Of a stretch of 11,609 bases of DNA, positions 5,825-11,609 are shown piece after piece; position 1 is the first letter of the stretch, and every line of letters begins with the position of its first letter. Under the pieces are notes generated by a model, which saw nothing but the letters and a program-made list of their open reading frames with translations, ran no database searches and was not told the origin of the DNA. The stretch lies in contig JAFVEW010000263.1 in assembly GCA_017475805.1 (NCBI GenBank), forward strand, positions 1 to 11,609, read 5' to 3'. The stretch comes from Synergistaceae bacterium. Lineage in GTDB: Bacteria > Synergistota > Synergistia > Synergistales > Aminobacteriaceae. A program made the position numbers and the translations under genes.

Positions 5825-5911
5825 ATGGATAAACTTTTACGAGTTTTCAGCCTTAGTTTCTGGCTGGGACGCTGGTACGTAACCGTATCAGTTAAGCGTC
5901 GTGAAGTTTAA
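5825..5911 (+). CDS. Small basic aromatic peptide, module A (28 aa); candidate type I toxin-like peptide
   Basis: A 28-codon ORF runs from ATG 5825 to TAA 5911 behind a strong Shine-Dalgarno. The peptide starts MDKLLRV, has the core FSLSFWLGRW (residues 8-17), then YVTVSV, and ends KRREV; net charge is about +4. The FSLSF-x-L-x-R core and basic tail are shared with the 34-aa peptide at 440-544, at the same distance from the start. Sixteen consecutive residues (8-23) are mostly hydrophobic or aromatic with a single Arg, so membrane association is possible. The gene is enclosed between its own promoter and terminator and converges on the gene ending at 5955, so it is not a leader peptide for a downstream operon. 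Small size, a strong SD hidden by leader structure, and complementarity to the RNA at 5688-5760 suggest a type I toxin-like or otherwise antisense-controlled small protein. Family not recognised. Confidence 0.65.
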   Translation: MDKLLRVFSLSFWLGRWYVTVSVKRREV

Positions 5912-5918
5912 CGACACA

Positions 5919-5947
5919 GGGGAGCGACTAAACATCCTCCCCGTTCT
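5919..5947 (+). terminator. Terminator of the module A peptide transcript
   Basis: A 6-bp GC-rich stem, GGGGAG (5919-5924) with CTCCCC (5937-5942), and a 12-nt loop follow the TAA of the peptide gene by 7 bp and are trailed by a broken T-rich stretch (GTTCTTT). It may also slow transcription arriving from the opposite gene, which ends at 5955, but no T-tract exists in that direction. It is weaker than the module B terminator. Confidence 0.6.
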
Positions 5948-5954
5948 TTATAAA

Positions 5955-7163
5955 TTATATCTTAAAATTTTTAGCTCGTTCAAGCATTTTTTCACGGTCA
6001 AGAGGCTTGACGTTTTCAACTATCCATTCACGCATTGAAGCTCCTTCGGGCGTGTCTTGTGACGCTGAAAGGAACTCTAAATTAATTCCAAGTCCCTTCG
6101 CTACATCATGAGCGATTAACGGCCAAGCCTTGCCTATATCAGCGACTATTGGAATACTTCCTTCATGGCGGGCAAAGGCTGACATTTCCATTCTAAAAGG
6201 AATTTTCGCGGCTTTTGTCTTGGGCAAGCCTTTATCTATAGCTTCTTGAACAGTAGCGTTTAATTCAACGGCTTTACGTAAATTTTCGTCAAGGTCAATG
6301 CGAATTAAATTCTTCTCACGGAGATTATATGTGTTTTGGCCGCTCCACCAAGCCCAAATTCCGTGCCCTGTGTAACACTCAAAAGGTCCGTCGTGAATTT
6401 CTTGCGTCAAAGCTACAGCACTCTCGATTATTACATCGCATGAGGCTAACATTCTTGAAATCCTCATTGAACGCTCTGAAACAGGAATTGAATCACCGAT
6501 TGACATTCCGACAGCTCCGCCGCCGACTAATTGCGGGATAGTTACAAGAACAGGAACATTCTTCTTAGCTGCTGCGCCGAGCATAGTCCTTTCATCACAG
6601 CCCCAGCCAGCTACTGTCTCAAAGGGCAAGCCGTACATTCGGGCTAAACTCAAAACTTCATGAGCAAGCCTTTCTGTTCTAAGTCCCATAGGATAAGCCA
6701 TATTACCGGCGGCTTTTATTATTTCGTTTTGCTTAGGGAGAGAAGCTCCACGCTTCAGTAAATCTTCGTCAAGAGGCATTTCGCAACGCAATTTATTAAG
6801 CTCTTCGTCGTTCAAGCAAGTAAATTCAAAAACATCTCCGCGTGGCATTTTTGACATATCCATTCCGAGAGCTTGAGCATCTACACGGAAAACCCTATCT
6901 AAAGAACCGGCCATTTCATGAGCTATAACTGCTGAACTCGTCGAGACAGCGTCAACAATTCCAACGCGAATTAACTCAGCAATTAATGTTGTAACTCCTT
7001 CGTGAATGTTAGGACCGCTGCCCGTAACGACCATTACACGGCCGCCGCGCTTTTTAGTCTCGATGATTTTATTGACGGCCAAAGAAAGAGAGTTACGCGA
7101 ACGTTCATCGAGTGATGCCCTGAAACTCTCAAGCGGTGAAAGTCCGAATAAATTTTCTGACAT
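5955..7163 (-). CDS. Unrecognised conserved-looking protein, last gene of the aldonate cluster
   Basis: A 402-aa soluble protein with no signal peptide or membrane segment. I cannot name its family. Visible features are a glycine-rich loop after a beta-strand-like stretch (VMVVTGSGPNIHEG, 43-56), then a helix and VDAVSTSSAVIAHEMAG (70-86). Further on are AAGNMAYPMGLRTERLAHE (151-169), a second glycine-rich strand-loop (IPQLVGGGAVGMSIGDS, 209-225), SCDVIIESAVALTQEIHDGPF (241-261, very polar and conserved-looking), and a Trp-rich GHGIWAWWSG (266-275). The first part vaguely recalls the Rossmann-like fold of deoxyhypusine-synthase-type proteins, but the catalytic lysine region of that family is not evident. 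It starts at ATG 7163 behind AAGGAG (11 nt away), 57 bp after the KDG-kinase gene. Its position at the end of a permease-dehydratase-kinase set suggests a role in sugar-acid metabolism, possibly an isomerase, oxidoreductase or aldolase-like step; this is inference. Confidence 0.8.
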   Translation of the reverse strand: MSENLFGLSPLESFRASLDERSRNSLSLAVNKIIETKKRGGRVMVVTGSGPNIHEGVTTLIAELIRVGIVDAVSTSSAVIAHEMAGSLDRVFRVDAQALGMDMSKMPRGDVFEFTCLNDEELNKLRCEMPLDEDLLKRGASLPKQNEIIKAAGNMAYPMGLRTERLAHEVLSLARMYGLPFETVAGWGCDERTMLGAAAKKNVPVLVTIPQLVGGGAVGMSIGDSIPVSERSMRISRMLASCDVIIESAVALTQEIHDGPFECYTGHGIWAWWSGQNTYNLREKNLIRIDLDENLRKAVELNATVQEAIDKGLPKTKAAKIPFRMEMSAFARHEGSIPIVADIGKAWPLIAHDVAKGLGINLEFLSASQDTPEGASMREWIVENVKPLDREKMLERAKNFKI

Positions 7164-7185
7164 AATTTAATCAACTCCTTTTTAT

Positions 7186-7202
7186 GGCGTGAAATTTTAT
7201 CA
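7186..7202 (-). promoter_or_regulatory. Possible internal promoter before the last cluster gene
   Basis: The minus strand reads TGA, TAAAAT (complement of 7194-7202), then TTCACGCC (complement of 7186-7193) in the 57-bp gap before the ATG at 7163. The extended -10 plus nearly the same 8 bases also occur in front of the antiporter gene (TATAAT then CTCACGCC). No -35 box is seen. It could give the last gene some expression independent of the upstream operon. Confidence 0.35.
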
Positions 7203-7220
7203 GAAAATTAAAAATTTTTT

Positions 7221-8309
7221 TTAGCGTTTAATATCGTAATTCATATTCATTAAGCTGCGAATACTCTCGACGTCATCAATTATATTAGCGTCGCCGTGAA
7301 TTGTATGCTTGATGACACTGCTTGCGACTGCAAAATTTATCATGTCCATAGGCTTGTAATTATTCATCATTGCAAAGATTAAACCGCTCGCAAAAGCATC
7401 ACCGCCGCCTACTCTGTCTAAAATATTAAACGTGAATAATCTGCTCTCAAAAGTATGGCCATCAAACCACATGAAAGCCATTAAGCTATTCTCGCTGCCT
7501 GTGTGAGCGTATCTGACATGACGAGCCAAGCATTTTAAGTTAGGATAGCGTTCGACAAAAGCCTGAAAGATTGCGTCCTGCTGCTCGTAATTAGGTTGAA
7601 AAGGAATATTATCTTTTAAGTCGCCTTTTAAAAAATCGTTATCATCGCGCCATAAATGATAAGGCTCAATCCCAAGCAAAACATCAACATAAGGCAGGCA
7701 GCGCGTGCAAAAATCGCGGGCTTCGTTCCATGTCCATAAGGTGCTGCGAAAATTGCCGTCGAAACTCACGGTTAAATTTTTCTCACGAGCTTTTTTAAGA
7801 CACTCTAAAGTAAACTCAGCGCAACTCGGCGATAATGCCGGAGTTATTCCGCTCATGTGAAGCCAGTCAAAACCGTCAAGCAATTTATCTAAATCAACAG
7901 AGCTAAAATCAAATTCAGTTATCGCGCTGTGCTTACGGTCGTAAATGACTTTGCTTGGCCTGATGCCGTAACCCGTTTCAAGATAATAAGTCCCTAATCT
8001 GTGCGTCGGCGTCTGTTCAGGAGTGCTTAAAATCATAGGAGAACAGTGAACATCGTTGCTCCGTAACATTCTAACCGCACTTTTTCCTAATGAATTATCA
8101 GGAACAACGCTGAAAAATGTGCTGTCAATTCCTAAATTTGCAAGCGCAAGAGCTATATTGGCTTCACTACCGCCATAACTTGCTTCAAAACTCGTAGCGA
8201 CTCTAATTTTATCGTAATTAGGAGGAGTCAGCCGCAGCATTATCTCTCCGATTGTGATAAATTTTTGCGGACTGACCAAATTTTTAGTAACAGGGTTGAA
8301 ATTTTCCAT
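7221..8309 (-). CDS. kdgK: PfkB-family sugar kinase, probably 2-dehydro-3-deoxygluconokinase
   Basis: A 362-aa ribokinase/PfkB-fold kinase. YGGSEANIALALANLG (45-60) is the N-terminal sugar-binding signature, and DRVGGGDAFASG (298-309) is the C-terminal signature with catalytic Asp304 and the anion hole. An FDGNFRSTLW segment (183-192) fits the KDG-kinase subgroup (FDxNxRxxLW). Predicted role: ATP-dependent phosphorylation of 2-keto-3-deoxygluconate or a related keto-deoxy acid to its 6-phosphate in the cytoplasm. It lies 89 bp after the sugar-acid dehydratase gene and 57 bp before the gene at 5955-7163, consistent with one operon. The Shine-Dalgarno AGGAGG is 14 nt from the ATG, longer than usual, and no alternative in-frame start lies between them, so translation may be modest. 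The exact sugar is not readable. Confidence 0.88.
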   Translation of the reverse strand: MENFNPVTKNLVSPQKFITIGEIMLRLTPPNYDKIRVATSFEASYGGSEANIALALANLGIDSTFFSVVPDNSLGKSAVRMLRSNDVHCSPMILSTPEQTPTHRLGTYYLETGYGIRPSKVIYDRKHSAITEFDFSSVDLDKLLDGFDWLHMSGITPALSPSCAEFTLECLKKAREKNLTVSFDGNFRSTLWTWNEARDFCTRCLPYVDVLLGIEPYHLWRDDNDFLKGDLKDNIPFQPNYEQQDAIFQAFVERYPNLKCLARHVRYAHTGSENSLMAFMWFDGHTFESRLFTFNILDRVGGGDAFASGLIFAMMNNYKPMDMINFAVASSVIKHTIHGDANIIDDVESIRSLMNMNYDIKR

Positions 8310-8342
8310 TTTTTATATTTTTACCTCCTAATATTTTTTATA

Positions 8343-8400
8343 ATGGGAAATGAGAAATTAGAAAAGTCTTTTCATTCCTCATTTCTCACTTATAACTCCT
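8343..8400. repeat. Inverted array of 7-bp repeats, locus 4, between dehydratase and kinase genes
   Basis: The left arm is ATGGGAA, ATGAGAA, ATTAGAA (8343-8363). The right arm is CATTCCT, CATTTCT, CACTTAT, AACTCCT (8373-8400), running into the dehydratase stop codon. TGAGAAAT (8351-8358) and ATTTCTCA (8381-8388) are perfectly complementary. The loop AGTCTTTT matches the core seen in loci 2 and 3. Because it lies inside a putative operon it could reduce expression of the two downstream genes or protect the upstream mRNA end. Confidence 0.6.
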
Positions 8401-10153
8401 AATTGTATTTCAGATATGCGCCTTCCATAGGACTTGCGGCAAGTTCGCTAAAAAGACGCAAAACACCGCGCTTATATTTTTTCTCGTGTTTCTCGTGAAG
8501 TTTCCAGGCTGCTTTTCGTTCAGCTAAAATCTTGTCAATTTCTTCAGGAGTTTTTCGCTCGCCCTTGACGCCCACGATATTTAATTTGCGTTCAAAAACA
8601 TCAAGCTCGATTATATCGCCTTCTTCAACAAGAGCAATAGGGCCGCCTGCTGCTGCTTCAGGGCTGCAATGTCCGATAACGGGACCTGTTGAAGCTCCTG
8701 AAAATCTACCGTCAGTGATTAAAGCTATGGATTTTCCAAGCTCTTTATCTGAACTTATCGCTTCAGACGTGTAGAACATTTCCGGCATTCCTGAGCCTTT
8801 CGGACCTTCGTAACGAATGAAAACAGCGTCGCCTTTTTGAACTTTATGATGTAAAACAGCGTCTAAACATTCTTCCTCGCTGTCGAAAGGACGAGCATTT
8901 AACACAGCCTTATACATTTCTTTCGGGCAAGCTGTATGTTTGATGACTGCGCCTTCTGGAGCTAAGTTGCCTTTTAAGACCGCTATACTGCCTTCTGTGC
9001 CGATCGCTTTATCATAAGGACGAATAATATCTTCTTTTGTGATATTAATTCCGTATTTTTTATTAGCAGCGTCGAGCCATTCCTGGCAACGTTCATAGAA
9101 TCCGTTAGCTTTGAGTTCTTCAAGATTTTCACCGAGAGTTTTTCCCGTGATTGTCTTAGCGTCAAGATGTAAAACGCTCTTAATCTCTTCCATGATAGCA
9201 GGAACGCCGCCGGCATAATAGAAAAATTCAGCAGGCCACTTGCCAGCAGGTCTTAAATCAAGAAGATAATGAGCACCTCTGTGAAGCCTGTCGAAAGTGT
9301 CACCGGTGATAGTAATTCCGTATTCATGAGCGATCGCAGGGAGATGCAAAAGACAGTTCGTGCTTCCTGAAATTGCAGCGTGAACCATGATAGCGTTCTC
9401 GAAACTTTCCATCGTTACAATGTCCGAAGGCTTAAGGCCGATTTTCGCAAGTTCGACAATTCTTTTTCCGGCTCTGTAAGCGTATTCGAGTAAATCAGGA
9501 CTTGTAGCAGGAAGTAAAGCACTACCCGGTAATGATAAGCCTAAGGCTTCGGCCATTATCTGCAAAGTTGAAGCTGTCCCGATAAAGCTGCAAGCTCCGC
9601 AAGAAGGACAAGCGTTATGTTTTGCCCAGATTAATTTATCAGCGTCGATTTCACCGCGTTCAAATTTTGCGCTGTACATTCCAAGCTGCTCGAGAGTTAA
9701 TAAGTCAGGCCCTGCGCTCATTGTTCCGCCGGTTACCATTATTGAAGGAATATTAACCCGTGCCATTCCGATTAAATTTCCGGGCATTCCTTTATCACAG
9801 CTTGCTATAAAAACTCCGCCGTCAAAAGGTGTAGCGTTAGCGTGAATTTCAATCATGTTAGCGATCATTTCGCGGCTTGCAAGACTGAAATTAATTCCGT
9901 CATGACCTTGACTTTCACCGTCGCAAATATCAGTGCAGAAATATCTCGCTCCGAAACCTCCGGCCTCTTCAACGCCTTTACGAACTGACTTAACTAATTC
10001 ATATAAATGCGCGCTTCCTGGGTGGCTGTCTCCGGCGGTGCTCTCGATGATAATTTGGACTTTATCGAGGTCTTCAGGCTTCCAGCCGCTTCCAATTCTT
10101 AAAGGGTCAAGCTCGGGAGCAAGTTTTCTCATTTTCTGACTTGTGAGTTCCAT
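8399..10153 (-). CDS. IlvD/Edd-family dehydratase, probably a sugar-acid (gluconate-type) dehydratase
   Basis: A 584-aa Fe-S dehydratase. I place the start at ATG 10153 because AGGAGG lies 7 nt upstream; a GTG 36 bp further up is in frame but lacks such a site. CDGESQGHDG (Cys77), ASCDKGMPGN (Cys119) and CPSCGAC (to Cys188) supply the three conserved cysteine cluster ligands. The C-terminal DGRFSGASTGPVIGH is the family's signature loop. The family includes dihydroxy-acid dehydratase of branched-chain amino acid synthesis and aldonate dehydratases (gluconate, arabinonate, xylonate), which turn an aldonate into a 2-keto-3-deoxy acid. The CDG form of the first motif and the neighbours (GntP permease, KDG kinase, no ilvB/ilvC/leu genes) favour the sugar-acid role. 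It works in the cytoplasm and would be oxygen-sensitive if its cluster is [4Fe-4S]. Exact substrate is inferred. Confidence 0.85.
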   Translation of the reverse strand: MELTSQKMRKLAPELDPLRIGSGWKPEDLDKVQIIIESTAGDSHPGSAHLYELVKSVRKGVEEAGGFGARYFCTDICDGESQGHDGINFSLASREMIANMIEIHANATPFDGGVFIASCDKGMPGNLIGMARVNIPSIMVTGGTMSAGPDLLTLEQLGMYSAKFERGEIDADKLIWAKHNACPSCGACSFIGTASTLQIMAEALGLSLPGSALLPATSPDLLEYAYRAGKRIVELAKIGLKPSDIVTMESFENAIMVHAAISGSTNCLLHLPAIAHEYGITITGDTFDRLHRGAHYLLDLRPAGKWPAEFFYYAGGVPAIMEEIKSVLHLDAKTITGKTLGENLEELKANGFYERCQEWLDAANKKYGINITKEDIIRPYDKAIGTEGSIAVLKGNLAPEGAVIKHTACPKEMYKAVLNARPFDSEEECLDAVLHHKVQKGDAVFIRYEGPKGSGMPEMFYTSEAISSDKELGKSIALITDGRFSGASTGPVIGHCSPEAAAGGPIALVEEGDIIELDVFERKLNIVGVKGERKTPEEIDKILAERKAAWKLHEKHEKKYKRGVLRLFSELAASPMEGAYLKYN

Positions 10154-10181
10154 AAATTTTCCTCCTGTTAAAGATTTTGAA

Positions 10182-10211
10182 AGCCGCACCCTAAATTAAA
10201 AGAGCACGGCT
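10182..10211 (-). promoter_or_regulatory. Intercistronic hairpin between permease and dehydratase genes
   Basis: On the minus strand AGCCGTGC (complement of 10204-10211) can pair with GTGCGGCT (complement of 10182-10189): eight pairs including two G-U, around a 14-nt AT-rich loop. TTC and an AT-rich stretch follow, but no proper T-tract. It fills most of the 76-bp gap before the dehydratase start. It may act as a partial terminator or processing stem that sets permease-to-enzyme ratios. Confidence 0.45.
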
Positions 10212-10229
10212 GATTAATTTTTATTATTC

Positions 10230-11582
10230 TTAGAAGCAAAGCGAGATTATTAACGCTACAATAAAGCCTCCGACACCGACTAATGTTTCCATTATAGTCC
10301 AAGTCTTAAGAGTTGTAGGTTCGTCAAGACCGACAAGCGACTTAACAAGCCAAAATCCTGAATCGTTAAAGTGTGAGCAGACCGTCGAACCGCCTGCAAC
10401 TGCTGCGACAACACAAGCCTTATATAACGGCGTCAAGCCCTGAACGGCGGGCATAGCTGCAACAATTCCTGCGGCCATTGTCATAGCGACAGTAGCACTG
10501 CCGACGAAAATTCTAACGAGAGCAGAAACTATGAAAGCTACAACGACGATAGGCATGTTGATTGAAGATACTGCGCCACCGATTAAATCTCCGATACCTG
10601 AATATTGAAGCACAAATCTTAAGACACCGCCGCAAGCAGTAACGAGCAAAATTAATCCCGTAGGTTCAAGCGACTTATCTAAAATTTTGCTTAACTGAGC
10701 CATCGAATAACCATGCTTGACGCCAAGCATATACATAGCAAAAATCGTTGAGATTAACAACGCTACAAAAGGTTCGCCTAAGAAATTAAACACAGGCATA
10801 ACTCCGGTCATCGATGGAATGACAGCAAAGACTGATTTAAAAATTATCAAGACTAACGGAATTAAAATTATTCCTGCAATAGTCCCGAAAGGCGGCAATT
10901 TCGATTCGTCAAAGTCTTCTTGATTTTTAACATGATCAGGAACAGGAACAAAATATTTTTTACCGCAATAAGCTCCCCAGATAGGACCGGCGACTATCAT
11001 TGCGAGCGTTCCGCAGAAAACTCCGATTAAAATTACCCAGCCTAAGTCAACGCCTATCATGTTCGCAACTAAGACAGGTCCGGGCGTCGGCGGTATGAAA
11101 GCGTGTCCAACGGCGAGTCCGGCAAGCAACGGAATAGTGTAAAACAAAGCACTTCTGTTCGTGCGCTTCGCCAAAGAAAACGCAAGAGGAATTAAAATTA
11201 TCAATCCGGCGTCAAAAAATACAGGAATTGAAACTACAAGACCCGTAATTCCCAAAGCCCAAGCAGCTTTTTCGTCGCCGAATTTATTAACCATTGTTAC
11301 GGCTAAAGTTTGAGCACCGCCCGACGCTTCGAGAATTGCTCCGAACATTGAACCAAGTCCGACAAGTAAAGCAATTCCGCGCAAAGTGTTTCCCATTCCG
11401 TCATTAACAGATCTGATGATTTCACTTAATGGCATTCCCGCAATTAAGCCTATCGAAATTGCTCCGATTAAAATCGAAATCATTGCGTGAACTTTGAACT
11501 TGATGATCAAAACCAAAAGAATTATTAATCCGCACACAGCTCCTAGAATCAGCCGTGTTGAATCTAACGCGACAGCTTCCAT
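10230..11582 (-). CDS. gntP: GntP-family gluconate (aldonate) permease
   Basis: A 450-aa inner-membrane transporter of the usual family length, with about 12-14 hydrophobic segments and no signal peptide beyond the first helix (residues 11-27). Family hallmarks are HAFIPPTPGPV (160-170), GSATVAMTMAAGI (361-373) and SHFNDSGFW (403-411). The family imports gluconate and related sugar acids with protons. It is the first visible gene of the leftward cluster and is followed after 76 bp by the sugar-acid dehydratase. The ATG at 11582 has a strong CAGGAGG site 11 nt upstream and no alternative in-frame start in between. The promoter and any regulator lie outside the window: 11583-11609 shows only the ribosome-binding site. 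Substrate could be gluconate or another aldonate, since GntP homologues vary. Confidence 0.92.
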   Translation of the reverse strand: MEAVALDSTRLILGAVCGLIILLVLIIKFKVHAMISILIGAISIGLIAGMPLSEIIRSVNDGMGNTLRGIALLVGLGSMFGAILEASGGAQTLAVTMVNKFGDEKAAWALGITGLVVSIPVFFDAGLIILIPLAFSLAKRTNRSALFYTIPLLAGLAVGHAFIPPTPGPVLVANMIGVDLGWVILIGVFCGTLAMIVAGPIWGAYCGKKYFVPVPDHVKNQEDFDESKLPPFGTIAGIILIPLVLIIFKSVFAVIPSMTGVMPVFNFLGEPFVALLISTIFAMYMLGVKHGYSMAQLSKILDKSLEPTGLILLVTACGGVLRFVLQYSGIGDLIGGAVSSINMPIVVVAFIVSALVRIFVGSATVAMTMAAGIVAAMPAVQGLTPLYKACVVAAVAGGSTVCSHFNDSGFWLVKSLVGLDEPTTLKTWTIMETLVGVGGFIVALIISLCF

Positions 11583-11609
11583 AAGGATACAAACCTCCTG
11601 ATAAATTAA

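Noticed and set aside
5760..5911. Leader peptide and attenuator for a downstream operon
   Set aside because: The next gene (5955-7163) is on the opposite strand and converges on it. In module B nothing on the same strand follows directly without its own promoter. The peptides lack runs of regulatory codons.
10154..10189. Longer dehydratase with a GTG start (12 extra residues)
   Set aside because: The extra residues cover the intercistronic hairpin and the AGGAGG site that clearly serves the ATG at 10153. The added peptide is not family-like.
1..11609. tRNA, rRNA or known riboswitch
   Set aside because: No cloverleaf with the conserved GGTTCRA arm, no rRNA segments, and no riboswitch core that I recognise in the intergenic regions.

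Overview
The window is AT-rich bacterial DNA, with almost every large gene on the minus strand. Gene content (PPi-type pyruvate phosphate dikinase, a GntP permease with sugar-acid catabolic enzymes, an Rpn-type remnant) suggests a fermentative anaerobe. I lean towards a low-GC Synergistota or Negativicutes-like bacterium, but no rRNA or marker gene fixes this.

Layout. 1-880 holds no large gene but is dense in small transcription units, nearly all on the minus strand: the edge of a gene with a near-consensus promoter, an orphan small-RNA-like unit, an array of 7-bp repeats, and a small-RNA plus small-peptide module (module B, 401-706). 883-1392 is the 3' remnant of an Rpn-family gene. 1462-2748 is a cation:proton antiporter with a terminator-like stem in its leader. 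2883-5528 is ppdK. 5673-5947 is a second small-RNA plus small-peptide module (module A, plus strand). 5955-11582 reads leftwards as gntP-type permease, IlvD/Edd-type sugar-acid dehydratase, PfkB-type KDG kinase and an unrecognised conserved protein. Together these look like aldonate (gluconate-like) uptake, dehydration to a 2-keto-3-deoxy acid, and phosphorylation towards an Entner-Doudoroff-type aldolase step; no aldolase is in the window.

The most interesting content is the pair of modules A and B. Each has, in tandem on one strand, (i) an extended -10 promoter, (ii) a predicted RNA of about 70-75 nt ending in a Rho-independent terminator, (iii) a second extended -10 promoter, (iv) a 5' leader with two hairpins, the second next to or over the Shine-Dalgarno sequence, (v) a 28- or 34-codon ORF for a basic peptide sharing the core FSLSF-x-L-x-R, and (vi) a terminator. 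In both copies the 5' part of the upstream RNA is complementary to the start-codon region and first codons of its own downstream ORF. The pairing sequences differ between copies while complementarity is kept. This is what a type I toxin-antitoxin or similar antisense-RNA-controlled small-protein system would look like. I do not recognise the family; toxicity is inference.

Other points are four dispersed inverted arrays of 7-bp repeats at or near gene ends and a shared sequence just downstream of the -10 box in front of separate genes.
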